Origin: an uncultured Bacteroidia bacterium
Lineage (GTDB): Bacteria > Bacteroidota > Bacteroidia > Bacteroidales > Prolixibacteraceae
Length of the DNA: 64,000 nucleotides
Assembly: GCA_903902325.1 (NCBI GenBank)
Contig: CAIUUO010000183.1
Span: forward strand, 26,197-90,196
Direction of reading: 5' to 3'
Below are positions 44,381 to 53,609 of the stretch, in pieces. A model generated the notes under the pieces. It saw only the letters and a program-made list of their open reading frames with translations, was not told the origin of the DNA and made no database searches. Each line of letters opens with the position of its first letter. The first letter of the stretch is position 1. Position numbers and translations under genes: made by a program.

Positions 44381-44848
44381 CCACATTCTTCATCATCCTG
44401 CCTCAATCAAAATCGGCGATTCAGAAAATGCCGCACCCGCACGCTACTATCGGCAAATCCCCGGGGTCGAATTCATTAGCACATTAGCACATCAGCACAT
44501 TAGCACATTCATGTACCCATTCACATTTTCACATTTCCACATTCTTCATCATCCTGCCTCAATCAAAATCGGCGATTCAGAAATCGCCGCACCCGCACGC
44601 TACTATGGGCAAATCCCCGGGGTCGAATTCATTAGCACATTAGCACATCAGCACATTAGCACATTCATCTACCCATTCACATTTCCACATTTCCACATTC
44701 TTCATCATCCTGCCTCAATCAAAATCGGCGATTCAGAAATCGCCGCACCCGCACGCTACTATCGGCAAATCCCCGGGGTCGAATTCATTAGCACATTAGC
44801 ACATCAGCACATTAGCACATTCATGTACCCATTCACATTTCCACATTC
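44381..44848 (+). repeat. Tandem repeat of a 156-bp composite unit (three copies)
   Basis: Units start at 44381, 44537 and 44693; the last is about 148 bp. Each holds, in order, CCACATTCTTCATCATCCTG, a hairpin CGGCGATT-CAGA-AATCGCCG (stem damaged in unit 1), CGCACCCGCACGCTACTAT, TCCCCGGGGTCGAATTC, four octamers AGCACATT/AGCACATC, and TTCACATTT words. The first unit is preceded at 44364-44375 by a similar CCCCGGAGTCGA edge. Open frames through it are just translated repeat. 44229-44380 and 44849-44892 show no gene. Confidence 0.9.
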
Positions 44849-44892
44849 TCCCCGCCAGAGTTTCAGCCTCTCCGTCATCCACACCCCACACC

Positions 44893-44983
44893 CCATGCCC
44901 CATGCTCCATGCCCCATGCTCCATGCTCCATGCTCCATGCTCCATGCTCCATGCCCTCTGCCGTCTGCCCTCTGCCCTCTGCA
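44893..44983. repeat. Heptamer minisatellite CCATGCT / CTCTGCC (13 units)
   Basis: Nine in-phase CCATGCC/CCATGCT units (44893-44955) run directly into four CTCTGCC-type units (44956-44983), keeping the 7-bp phase. The array ends in a run of A residues next to the nrdJ 3' end. 44984-45043 may hold the nrdJ terminator but I see no clear hairpin. Confidence 0.9.
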
Positions 44984-45043
44984 AAAAAAAAGGAAGGCCA
45001 TTCAGCCTTCCCCCAGAGATAATTATCATAATTATGAAAACAC

Positions 45044-47590
45044 TCAACCACATTTGGAAGAACCACAATCTGTGCAGATAAGGCATCCTTCCTGATAAAT
45101 CACATTGTCTGAACCGCAACCCTCGCATTTGGCATCTTCGGCGGTAGTACCATTTGGAATGAATTTCTTCAGCGCGCGGGCAACCCCGTTTTTCCAGGTG
45201 TTGATCGATTCCGTATCGAATTGCAGACTGGTGATCAGTTCCACAATTTTCTGAATTGGCATGCTGTGCCTGAGAACGCTGGAGATGAACTTGGCGTAGT
45301 TCCAGAAAGTAGGATTGAATTTGAATGACAATCCCTCGATGGTCGTCTTGTAGCCACGGTTGTTGCGGTACTGGAAATCGTAGCGGGATACGCCGTTTTC
45401 ATCCCTGTTCTTGATGATCCAGCCGTCTGTTACGGAGCGGGGAAGGAGAATACCATCCTCATCATCTGCAAGTCCGGTAAAGATTTCGTACGGCTTTCCA
45501 TCTATCAAACCGATGAAGGCGATCCATTTTTCCTTGTTGTTTTGGAAGCGAACGATATCGGCTTCCAGTATTTCCGGACGTTTGGTCGGGAATACACCCT
45601 CTTTTTTCTTGTCTTTGGTGGAAATCAGAACGCCAGATCTGGAGCCTTCGCGGTAGACGGTTACACCCTTGCAGCCACTTTCCCAGGCCGAAAAGAAGAG
45701 TTTTCCTACCAGTTCCTCCGTGGCCTCTTCGGGCAGGTTGATGGTGACGGAAATGGAGTGATCCACCCATTTCTGGATCTGTCCCTGCATTTTTACCTTG
45801 GCCATCCAGTCGATGTCGTTGGAGGTTGCCTTGGCATACGGAGATTTGCTGACCAGTTCGTCAATCTCATCACTTGAGTATTTCTTGTTGGATTTATACC
45901 CGTTGATTTCCATCCAAAGTTTGAATTTATGGTGGAAGATCAGGTATTCTTCCCAGGAGTCGCCCATCTCATCCACGAAATCGATCCTGGCCTCCTTGTC
46001 GTTCGGATTTACCTTTCTTCTGCGCTTGTAAACAGGCATGAAGACCGGCTCAATACCCGAGGTGGTCTGTGTCATCAGACTGGTTGTCCCGGTAGGTGCG
46101 ATGGTTAGCAGAGCGATATTCCGGCGGCCGTTTTTGGCCATATCCTCATACAAATCGGGATCTGCCAGTGCAAGCCTTTTGATGTAAGGATTGTTGGCCT
46201 CTTTTTTGGTATCGTAAATGGGGAAAGCGCCGCGCTCCTTGGCCAGCATGACTGAGCCGCGGTATGCTTCAATGGCAACTATTTTGTGTACTTCTACCGA
46301 GAAGTCGATGGCATTCTCAGATCCGTACTGCAAACCAAGGGCGGCCAGCATGTCTCCTTCCGCCGTGATCCCGATGCCTGTTCTTCTTCCGTTGATTGCT
46401 TTTTCCTTGATTTTAGCCCACAAATTTAGTTCGACCTGCTTGATCTCTTCGATCTCAGGATCTGCAACGATTTTATCGTAGATGGCATCGATTTTCTCCA
46501 GCTCAAGGTCGATGATATCGTCCATGATGCGCTGTGAAAGCCTGACATGCTGCCTGAAAAGGGCGAAATTGAATTTGGAATGCTCCGTGAAGGGTTGATC
46601 CACATAGGAGTAGAGGTTGATGGCGATCAAGCGGCAACTGTCGTAGGGGCAAAGCGGAATTTCACCGCATGGATTGGTGGAAACCGTGCCGTATCCAAGG
46701 TCCGCATAACAATCAGGGACTGATTCGCGGATCACGGTATCCCAGAATAGAATTCCCGGTTCAGCTGATTTCCAGGCATTGAAGACAATTTTCTGCCAGA
46801 GTTTGGCAGCGTCCGTCTCTTTGGAGTAAACAGGTTCGTTGCTGTTGATGGGGTATTTCTGGTGATAATTGATGCCGTTTCGAACTGCCTTCATGAATTC
46901 ATCATCAATCTTGACAGAGACGTTTGCACCCGTTACTTTACCTTCGTCCATTTTGGCATCAATGAACTGCTCTGAATCAGGGTGTTTGATGGATACAGAA
47001 AGCATCAATGCTCCCCTTCTGCCATCCTGGGCGACTTCCCTCGTAGAATTGGAAAAACGCTCCATGAATGGAACGATACCCGTTGAGGTGAGGGCCGAGT
47101 TTTTAACAGGCGATCCTTTTGGCCTGATGTGTGAGAGGTCATGACCTACTCCACCGCGTCTTTTCATCAATTGGACCTGCTCCTGGTCTACCATCATGAT
47201 ACCACCATACGAATCGGCACCATTTCCAACCACAAAACAGTTCGAAAGAGATCCTGTCTGAAAGTCATTTCCGATACCTGTCATGGGGCCACCTTGTGGT
47301 ACGATGTATTTGAACTGTTCAAATAATTCAAACAGCTCTTTTTCTGTCATCGGATTGGGATATTTTTTTTCCACCCGGGCAATCTCAGACGCCAACCTGT
47401 GGTGCAGATCGTCTGGGGTTAGCTCGAAAAGATTGCCGTAGGAATCTTTCAAGGCATATTTATTGACCCAAACCCTGGCAGCCAACTCATCTCCTTGAAA
47501 ATACTTTAAGGAAGCTTCATAAGCCTCCTCGTTGGAATATGTTTTGAGGTGAGTGTTTTTTTTCATAGTTGAAACGTCATGTGATTCCAT
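45044..47590 (-). CDS. nrdJ: Adenosylcobalamin-dependent (class II) ribonucleotide reductase
   Basis: An 848-residue enzyme that makes deoxyribonucleotides with vitamin B12 as radical source, so it works with or without oxygen. Key segments are GSLSNCFVVGNG (active-site cysteine), MMVDQEQVQLMKRRGGVGHDLS, NPCGEIPLCPYDSCR (radical cysteine) and LLTIAPTGTTSLMTQTTSGIEP. The C-terminus has a zinc-ribbon tail, CEGCGSDNVIYQEG then CLICTDCG, ending in a redox-type Cys-Gly. No class I subunit is seen nearby. An alternative start is the ATG at 47566. I see no cobalamin riboswitch in the 275-bp upstream gap, which holds only AT-rich DNA and a weak NrdR-box-like word. Confidence 0.94.
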   Translation of the reverse strand: MESHDVSTMKKNTHLKTYSNEEAYEASLKYFQGDELAARVWVNKYALKDSYGNLFELTPDDLHHRLASEIARVEKKYPNPMTEKELFELFEQFKYIVPQGGPMTGIGNDFQTGSLSNCFVVGNGADSYGGIMMVDQEQVQLMKRRGGVGHDLSHIRPKGSPVKNSALTSTGIVPFMERFSNSTREVAQDGRRGALMLSVSIKHPDSEQFIDAKMDEGKVTGANVSVKIDDEFMKAVRNGINYHQKYPINSNEPVYSKETDAAKLWQKIVFNAWKSAEPGILFWDTVIRESVPDCYADLGYGTVSTNPCGEIPLCPYDSCRLIAINLYSYVDQPFTEHSKFNFALFRQHVRLSQRIMDDIIDLELEKIDAIYDKIVADPEIEEIKQVELNLWAKIKEKAINGRRTGIGITAEGDMLAALGLQYGSENAIDFSVEVHKIVAIEAYRGSVMLAKERGAFPIYDTKKEANNPYIKRLALADPDLYEDMAKNGRRNIALLTIAPTGTTSLMTQTTSGIEPVFMPVYKRRRKVNPNDKEARIDFVDEMGDSWEEYLIFHHKFKLWMEINGYKSNKKYSSDEIDELVSKSPYAKATSNDIDWMAKVKMQGQIQKWVDHSISVTINLPEEATEELVGKLFFSAWESGCKGVTVYREGSRSGVLISTKDKKKEGVFPTKRPEILEADIVRFQNNKEKWIAFIGLIDGKPYEIFTGLADDEDGILLPRSVTDGWIIKNRDENGVSRYDFQYRNNRGYKTTIEGLSFKFNPTFWNYAKFISSVLRHSMPIQKIVELITSLQFDTESINTWKNGVARALKKFIPNGTTAEDAKCEGCGSDNVIYQEGCLICTDCGSSKCG

Positions 47591-47865
47591 AATTTTAGTT
47601 TTCGTCAGATAAGTAAAAAAATCAAGGTCTTACGAGTTAGATTATAACTATGAGGGGGTCGATCTTTCTGTGGGTAAATATAGTCACAAAGACATTTTTT
47701 CGGACAGTCGAATCTTGTCAAAAAAAATAAAGTTATCAACTTGCAAGTGTTAATATACAGATAAACAATGAGATAAAAATAAATTCGTCTCAAAAAGTTG
47801 ACAAAAAAATAAATTTGTGTGATTATTGCCGAATAAAAATTTCTTCTTCTTGGTGCAGGAAAACC

Positions 47866-49104
47866 CTATTTTTTGAAAAAATAACGGACGATTTGTTCGG
47901 TGGCTCCGCGGTTATTCTCAACGTATTGGGAAGCAAAATTACTTTCAGCGGCCAACCTTTTCGGGTCTGTCAGGTAACTTTCAAACAAGTCGCACAATTC
48001 TTCGTAGCCAATGATGGAATGAGCCGCTCCCAGTTGGATCATCTCGATTGCTTCATGAAATTTCTGGTAATACGGTCCAAAAACAACAGGCATTCCATAT
48101 ACTGCCGGTTCAAGAATGCTATGAATACCTGTTGTGAACCCTCCGCCGATGTATGCAATTTTTGAATAGCGATAAACAGAAACAAGGTAACCATAACCAT
48201 CGGCGATCAATACATCGGCCTCTTCAAGTTCCATGGTTGTTGAATCTGATGAGTAAAAAACAAATCTTCTTTGCAGTTGAGCAGTAATCCGTCCAATTGA
48301 GTCGGGATTCACTTCATGCGGCGCGATGACAAATTTGACGGGATGTTTGCATTCGTTGACATAACGGAGAAAGAGTAGTTCGTCCTCTGGCCATGTACTT
48401 CCTGCAACAATCACTTTTTTGCCGGCACAAAATTTTTCAAGTTTTGGAAGGTTTGCCGATGCCTTTGCAATCTCTGCAACACGATCGAGGCGCGTATCCC
48501 CGCTGAGTGAGACATTGTCGAATCCAAATTTTCCCAGCAGATCGTAGGAACTCTGGTTTTGAACAAAAATGTGGGTGTAGGCCTTCAGGGCTTTCCTATA
48601 CCATTTACCCCATGGTCGGAAAAAAATCTGTGATGGACGGAAAAGAGCAGAAAAAATATAGGTGGGGATCTCTCTTTTTTTCAACTCCATTAAAAAATTG
48701 TACCAGAATTCGTACTTGACAAAAAAGACTTTGTCGGGCTTGACGATGTCCAGAAACCTGCAAGCATTCCGTGGCGTGTCCAGCGGAAGATAGAAAACAT
48801 AATCTGCAAGCGGATAGTCCTTTTTCAGTTCGTAGCCTGAAGGAGAATAAAAGGTGAGCAGGATTTTGTAGCCCGGGAAATCTTTCCTGACTCCTTCGAT
48901 AACCGGCCTTGCCTGCTCAAATTCACCCAGGGAAGAGACATGGAACCAAAGTAAAGGCTCGCCGGGAATAACTACCTTCTGAATCTTTTCAAAAATATTT
49001 TTCCTGCCGGACAACCATTTCCTTGCCTTGGGGTTCCTGAAAGAAACCAACCAAATCAAAAAATGGTAAAAACGAATGCCTGTATTGTAAAGTAATTGCA
49101 TCAT
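47866..49104 (-). CDS. waaA: 3-deoxy-D-manno-octulosonic acid (Kdo) transferase
   Basis: A 412-residue GT-B glycosyltransferase (GT30) that attaches Kdo to lipid A precursor on the inner face of the cytoplasmic membrane. The N-terminal hydrophobic helix (IRFYHFLIWLVSF) is the usual anchor. VSSLGEFEQARPVIEG carries the conserved Glu, and YEFWYNFLMELKKREIP, SLSGDTRLDRV, VAGSTWPEDE and GGGFTTGIHSILEPAVYGMPVVFGP follow as in KdtA proteins. Two adjacent ATG codons (49104, 49101) can serve as start. It implies a Kdo-containing lipopolysaccharide. Confidence 0.93.
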   Translation of the reverse strand: MMQLLYNTGIRFYHFLIWLVSFRNPKARKWLSGRKNIFEKIQKVVIPGEPLLWFHVSSLGEFEQARPVIEGVRKDFPGYKILLTFYSPSGYELKKDYPLADYVFYLPLDTPRNACRFLDIVKPDKVFFVKYEFWYNFLMELKKREIPTYIFSALFRPSQIFFRPWGKWYRKALKAYTHIFVQNQSSYDLLGKFGFDNVSLSGDTRLDRVAEIAKASANLPKLEKFCAGKKVIVAGSTWPEDELLFLRYVNECKHPVKFVIAPHEVNPDSIGRITAQLQRRFVFYSSDSTTMELEEADVLIADGYGYLVSVYRYSKIAYIGGGFTTGIHSILEPAVYGMPVVFGPYYQKFHEAIEMIQLGAAHSIIGYEELCDLFESYLTDPKRLAAESNFASQYVENNRGATEQIVRYFFKK

Positions 49105-49223
49105 TTTAATTTCCGGATAAAAACAGGAGTGATACCCAAAATGTATTTAGAGACGTTTTTAAATTTTTTATCTCCTTTTCAAATAGAATTCTTTAATACC
49201 TTATGTTTTTGTGGAAAAAAAAT

Positions 49224-49268
49224 AAAAGCCACAAAGTATCGAAGGCACTAAGGTATCACAAAGAAAAC
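49224..49268. repeat. Single arm of the CCACAAAGGACAC-type repeat
   Basis: AGCCACAAAGTATCGAAGGC continues as ACTAAGGTATCACAAAG in the 190-bp gap between waaA and rnhA. It is one degraded arm of the family that forms hairpins at 58661 and 61016. Confidence 0.55.
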
Positions 49269-49293
49269 ACCAAACAAGATTGAATATTCAAAT

Positions 49294-49815
49294 TTATTCA
49301 GCTTCCTGGTTCAGCGTCTTTTGTTCCCTGAGATAACCTATATCTTCCAAAAGATCAGTCCCATTGGCGGCAGCTACGGCAAGGCGGTCACATTTTTCAT
49401 TGCCCAGAATGTCGGCATGACCTTTTACCCATACAAAATTCACCCTGTGAAGTTGATAAATTTCGTAAAAGCGCATCCAGAGGTCACTGTTTTTCTTTCC
49501 CTTGAATCTGGTCTTGATCCATTTCAAAAGCCATCCTTTTTCCACTGCATCTACCACATACCTGGAATCCGTATAGATTGTCACCTCCGCATTTTTGAGC
49601 TTCAGTGCTTCAAGTCCTGCAATGACTGCCATCAATTCCATACGGTTGTTGGTGGTCAGCCGGAAACCGGCGGATAACTCTTTCTTATATTGTCCGTGCA
49701 ACAACAGCGTTCCGAAACCTCCGGGTCCGGGATTGCCAAGTGAGGAACCGTCCGTGTACATGATGATTTTGGGAGACGGTTCTTTACCCGTATTTTGTTT
49801 GCTGCTGTTCATCAT
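49294..49815 (-). CDS. rnhA: Ribonuclease HI
   Basis: A 173-residue nuclease that degrades the RNA strand of RNA-DNA hybrids. The D-E-D-D catalytic set is seen in YTDGSSLGNPGPGG, NNRMELMAVIAGL, YTDSRYVVDAVEKGWL and GNEKCDRLAV. FVWVKGHADILGN gives the flexible His loop. The ATG pair at 49815/49812 is the likely start; the longer frame to 49863 reads through an inverted repeat. It follows the S46 peptidase on the same strand. Confidence 0.94.
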   Translation of the reverse strand: MMNSSKQNTGKEPSPKIIMYTDGSSLGNPGPGGFGTLLLHGQYKKELSAGFRLTTNNRMELMAVIAGLEALKLKNAEVTIYTDSRYVVDAVEKGWLLKWIKTRFKGKKNSDLWMRFYEIYQLHRVNFVWVKGHADILGNEKCDRLAVAAANGTDLLEDIGYLREQKTLNQEAE

Positions 49816-49821
49816 GGTAAG

Positions 49822-49929
49822 AATTTCACGCAAAGAATGCGAAGGATACCGCAGAGGTTGCAAAGCGTAGCCTTATGGTTTTTTTCTTTGCGATCTTCGC
49901 GCTGACTTTGCGTTCTTTGCGTGAAATTT
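49822..49929. repeat. Long inverted repeat TTTCACGCAAAGAAxGC upstream of rnhA
   Basis: The left arm AATTTCACGCAAAGAATGC (49822-49840) pairs with the right arm GCGTTCTTTGCGTGAAATTT (49910-49929) with one mismatch. The loop of about 70 bp has more GCAAAG/CTTTGCG words. It fills the gap between the S46 peptidase end and the rnhA start. Confidence 0.75.
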
Positions 49930-49960
49930 TGCATTTTCAAAAATGTGGATATAAAAGAAC

Positions 49961-52111
49961 CTATTGGACAATCGTCATTTCATTGACGATGTTTTTTGCA
50001 CCGGCATATTTGTCGATGATCCACAAGACAAAACGAATATCCACGTTGATACATTTCTGCAGGTCGTTTTCATAGGCGATGTTGCCGCTCATTGCTTCCC
50101 AATTGCCATCGAAAGCGATCCCGATGAGTTCACCGTTGGCATTCATAACAGGGCTTCCTGAGTTTCCACCCGTGATATCGTTGTTGGTGGTGAAGCAGGT
50201 ATGAAGCGATCCGTCCTTGTCGGCATATCTTCCATAATCGGCCGCATGGAACATATCAACCAATTTTTGAGGAAAATCAAAATCCGCATCCCCTGCTTTG
50301 CCTTTTTCGGCGTAGCCTTTCAGGGTGGTGAAATAATTGTAGTGCACACCATCCCTTGGGTTATAATCTCCCACAATACCGTATGTCAGCCTCATGGTTG
50401 AGTTTGCATCGGGATAACTGATTTTGTCCTTGTTCATTTCGTTCAGTCCGGCTACGAAAAGTTTCCTGCCGCTTTCAAGATCGGCTGTCGATTTGCGCAC
50501 ATCTTCGCCGATGACCTTCATGGTTTCCATCATGGACAACATGACCGTGTAAACCGGATCCTTGTCCAAAACCTTTTTTGTTGGATTCTTCAGGAAGGCT
50601 TCCATCTTCTGCTGGTCGGGGAAAATGCTCTTTTTGTAAAGTTTTTCGCAATAGGCAGCAAAATTGCCCTTGAATTTTTTATTGGCTTCCGCGAAGACAC
50701 TTGGCTGATATTTTGCAACTACATTGTCGGCATACATTTTGAACAGTACAGCGGCAATTTTCTGGTCGGTAGCGGCATCAAAGTCCTTATAGAAACCATC
50801 TACGGAAGTTTTGAATCTCTCCGTGGCAGTTTTAATTTTTTCTTTGTCACTTCCCCTCAGGGCATCATAAAGCGAACTGATTCCCATGGAGAAACGGAAG
50901 ACTTCGGGGCCTCCTAAAAGCGCTTCCCTGGCGTAATTCGATGCAAATTTTTCATCAACAGTCTGGTAGGATTTCGCAATTTTGTTGAGGCAATCACCAT
51001 ATTTTGCTTTTCTGGCGGCATCTGCATTTGCCCATTTCGTAAAATCCTTCTCGATGGCCAGTTTCTGATCCATCACCTTCAATGCCGTAAGACCCATGTT
51101 CTCACCGATAGAATATTTGTAGTAGTTGGAGCTACCTGCAAATTTCGATGCATACTGGATCCGGTTTTTTTCACCTTTGGCCATGTAATCCTTGATGATG
51201 TCGAGTTTGGCCTCCCTGGCCTTGATGCGGACGACATTTACCACTTCCATGGTGCTTTTCAGTCCGAAAGAGGTCAGGTAGCGGTTTGTGGTTCCCGGAT
51301 AGCCCATGACCATGGCATAATCGTTCATCTGAACACCTTTCAGCGAAACAGGAAGGTGATGTTTGGGATGGTAGGGAACATTTTCCTTGGCGTAATCGGC
51401 TGGTTTCCCATCGGGCGAACAATAAATCCGGAACATGGAAAAGTCGCCGGTATGGCGCGGCCACATCCAATTGTCTTCCTCTCCTCCGAATTTTCCGATC
51501 GACTGCGGGGGTGCTCCTACAAGCCGGATGTCGCGGAATGTCTCAGTCACAAAAAGATAAAAAACATTGTTTTCAAAAAGAGGTCTGATTCTTGTTTCAT
51601 ATTTTGTATCACCCTTGGCTTCTTTTTCGATTTCCGACATGGCCTTCATCATCTTTTCCTGACGTGAAGAAGCCGACATGGTATCTGAAATGCCTTTCAT
51701 CACCTTGTCTGTAACATCCTCCATTCTGATCAGGAAGGTAACGCTCTTGCCGGGATTGGGCAATTCCTGGTCCTTGCTCAGGGCCCAGAATCCGTCCTTG
51801 AGGTAATCATGCTCAACAGAACTGTGTTTCTGGATCTCTCCAAAGCCGCAGTGGTGGTTGGTAAGCAAAAGACCATCGGCGGATACAATCTCGGCGGTGC
51901 ATGACCCGTGGTCCAGCGCAACGACGGCATCTTTCAGGCTTGAGCTGTTGATGCTGTAAATCTGTTCAGCGCTCAGTTTCAGTCCAAGAGAATGCATCTT
52001 GTCGATGTTGAGTTTCCCAATCAGGGAGGGTAACCACATCCCTTCATCCGCTTTTACCTGAATGGAGAGGAAAAGTACAAAGGCCATTAGGCCTGCTAAA
52101 CTTTTTTTCAT
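49961..52111 (-). CDS. S46-family dipeptidyl-peptidase (DPP7-like)
   Basis: A 716-residue periplasmic or surface serine peptidase with a signal peptide (MKKSLAGLMAFVLFLSIQVKA). It trims dipeptides from peptide N-termini for amino-acid nutrition. LLLTNHHCGFGEIQ holds the catalytic His (residues 86-87), and GGNSGSPVMNANGELIG the catalytic Ser. At 18 residues after that Ser, the sequence FDGNWE has Gly, the DPP7-type residue, where DPP11 has Arg; this suggests a broad hydrophobic rather than Asp/Glu P1 preference. The ATG at 52111 gives a clean signal peptide; the frame extends further to 52174. Confidence 0.92.
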   Translation of the reverse strand: MKKSLAGLMAFVLFLSIQVKADEGMWLPSLIGKLNIDKMHSLGLKLSAEQIYSINSSSLKDAVVALDHGSCTAEIVSADGLLLTNHHCGFGEIQKHSSVEHDYLKDGFWALSKDQELPNPGKSVTFLIRMEDVTDKVMKGISDTMSASSRQEKMMKAMSEIEKEAKGDTKYETRIRPLFENNVFYLFVTETFRDIRLVGAPPQSIGKFGGEEDNWMWPRHTGDFSMFRIYCSPDGKPADYAKENVPYHPKHHLPVSLKGVQMNDYAMVMGYPGTTNRYLTSFGLKSTMEVVNVVRIKAREAKLDIIKDYMAKGEKNRIQYASKFAGSSNYYKYSIGENMGLTALKVMDQKLAIEKDFTKWANADAARKAKYGDCLNKIAKSYQTVDEKFASNYAREALLGGPEVFRFSMGISSLYDALRGSDKEKIKTATERFKTSVDGFYKDFDAATDQKIAAVLFKMYADNVVAKYQPSVFAEANKKFKGNFAAYCEKLYKKSIFPDQQKMEAFLKNPTKKVLDKDPVYTVMLSMMETMKVIGEDVRKSTADLESGRKLFVAGLNEMNKDKISYPDANSTMRLTYGIVGDYNPRDGVHYNYFTTLKGYAEKGKAGDADFDFPQKLVDMFHAADYGRYADKDGSLHTCFTTNNDITGGNSGSPVMNANGELIGIAFDGNWEAMSGNIAYENDLQKCINVDIRFVLWIIDKYAGAKNIVNEMTIVQ

Positions 52112-52267
52112 TTTTAATTTACTTGTTTTTATGAGCCATATAAAATAAAGGTATATAAAATCCATCAAGGACAAATTACCTTTGAAAAATTGGAGCAGTA
52201 AAATTAATTTTATTTAAACACAAAAACCGGACGATCAGCGCGTAAAAGAAGGTAAGGAATTCATTTA

Positions 52268-53455
52268 TTAAATTACTCCCAGTGACTTCCCGACACGGAT
52301 AAAAGCTGAAACCGCCTTTTCCAAATGAACCTGCTGATGCGCTGCTGATAATTGTACCCTGATGCGGGCCTGTCCCTGCGGCACGACGGGATAATAGAAC
52401 CCAATGACATAAATCCCCTCTTCCAGTAGTCTGGCCGCAAAATCCTGCGAAAGTTTGGCATCGTAAAGCATCACCGCACAGATGGCAGATTTTCCGGGTT
52501 TGATATCAAACCCGGCTTCGATCATTTTTGACCTGAAATAATCCGTGTTTTTATGAAGCTTATCCTGCATTTCTGAAGTTACAGCCATCATCTCAAACAT
52601 TTGTATTCCTGCATTCACGATAGCCGGCGGAAGAGAATTGGAAAACAGATAAGGCCTTGACCTCTGCCTGAGCAGTTCGATCACTTCTTTCCTGCCTGTG
52701 GTGAATCCGCCCAGCGCTCCGCCAAAAGCTTTTCCTAGAGTTCCGGTTATGATGTCGACCTCTCCGCGTATGTCGAACAATTCGGTTACTCCTCGGCCGG
52801 TTTTCCCAACTACCCCTGCTGAATGACATTCGTCGACCATGATCAGCGCATCGTATTTTTTTGCCAGCAGATTGATCTGATCCAGGGGAGCCACATTGCC
52901 GTCCATTGAAAACACCCCGTCCGTGACGATAATCCTGAAACGGCAATCTTTTGCCTCAATCAGACGTGCCTCCAGATCCTTCATATCGGCATTGTTGTAC
53001 CTGAACCTTTTCGCCTTGCACAGCCGAACTCCGTCAATAATGGATGCATGGTTCAATGAATCGGAGATGATGGCATCCTCTTCGGAAAACAATGGTTCAA
53101 AGATTCCGCCGTTGGCATCAAAACAGGCAGCATAAAGGATGGTATCCTCCGTTCCGAAGAACGAGGCAATTTTTTGCTCGAGGGTTTTATGCAAATCCGT
53201 CGTACCGCAGATAAACCTTACGGAAGACATTCCGTAACCGTGAGACTTCAATGCTTCCGTTGCTGCCTGAATTAGGGCAGGATGATTCGAGAGCCCCAGG
53301 TAGTTGTTGGCACAAAAGTTCAGGACTTCCTGCCCTGAAGCCAGACGAATAACGGCATCCTGAGGTGATACAATCAGCCGTTCATTTTTATAAAGTCCGG
53401 CTTCACGGATGGACTGAAGCTCGGATTGAAGGTGTTCTTTGATCTTTCCGTACAT
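52268..53455 (-). CDS. kbl: Glycine C-acetyltransferase (2-amino-3-ketobutyrate CoA ligase)
   Basis: A 395-residue PLP enzyme of the alpha-oxoamine synthase family that cleaves 2-amino-3-ketobutyrate with CoA to glycine and acetyl-CoA in threonine breakdown. NFCANNYLGLSNHP, FGTEDTILYAACFDANGG, VDECHSAGVVG and the PLP-lysine motif GTLGKAFGGALGG are visible, and LLEEGIYVIGFYYPVVPQGQARIRVQ fits Kbl better than KBL-like BioF. The ATG at 53455 gives the standard N-terminus MYGKIKEHLQ; a promoter box just upstream of it argues against the longer frame to 53512. No tdh gene is adjacent. Confidence 0.92.
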   Translation of the reverse strand: MYGKIKEHLQSELQSIREAGLYKNERLIVSPQDAVIRLASGQEVLNFCANNYLGLSNHPALIQAATEALKSHGYGMSSVRFICGTTDLHKTLEQKIASFFGTEDTILYAACFDANGGIFEPLFSEEDAIISDSLNHASIIDGVRLCKAKRFRYNNADMKDLEARLIEAKDCRFRIIVTDGVFSMDGNVAPLDQINLLAKKYDALIMVDECHSAGVVGKTGRGVTELFDIRGEVDIITGTLGKAFGGALGGFTTGRKEVIELLRQRSRPYLFSNSLPPAIVNAGIQMFEMMAVTSEMQDKLHKNTDYFRSKMIEAGFDIKPGKSAICAVMLYDAKLSQDFAARLLEEGIYVIGFYYPVVPQGQARIRVQLSAAHQQVHLEKAVSAFIRVGKSLGVI

Positions 53456-53513
53456 AACTGAATGTTTTTTAATGAATTCGGGAATTTGATCCTGAAACAG
53501 AGTGATCATCATA

Positions 53514-53547
53514 CAAAATTATGCTATTTTTATGATCGCTTTTCAAA
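53514..53547 (-). promoter_or_regulatory. Candidate promoter for kbl
   Basis: On the minus strand TAATTTTG (53514-53521) matches TAnnTTTG, and TTTG at 53544-53547 could be the -33 element with a slightly long 22-bp spacer. Transcription would start near 53507, inside the longer reading frame and about 50 bp before the ATG at 53455. Confidence 0.5.
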
Positions 53548-53609
53548 CTTTCCTCATGTTTTGAAACAAAGTGGAATAAATGAAAAATTAAAAGGAAAAT
53601 TTTAAACTG

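Noticed and set aside
44381-44848. Possible CRISPR array
   Set aside because: The 156-bp units follow one another without unique spacers and there are no cas genes.
44511-45095. 194-codon open frame on the plus strand
   Set aside because: It reads through the 156-bp and heptamer repeats and repeats itself; open only because the unit length is a multiple of three.
47591-47865. Cobalamin riboswitch or NrdR box upstream of nrdJ
   Set aside because: No B12-box-like core is visible. The best NrdR-like word, TGACTATATTTACCCA, keeps only half of the palindrome.
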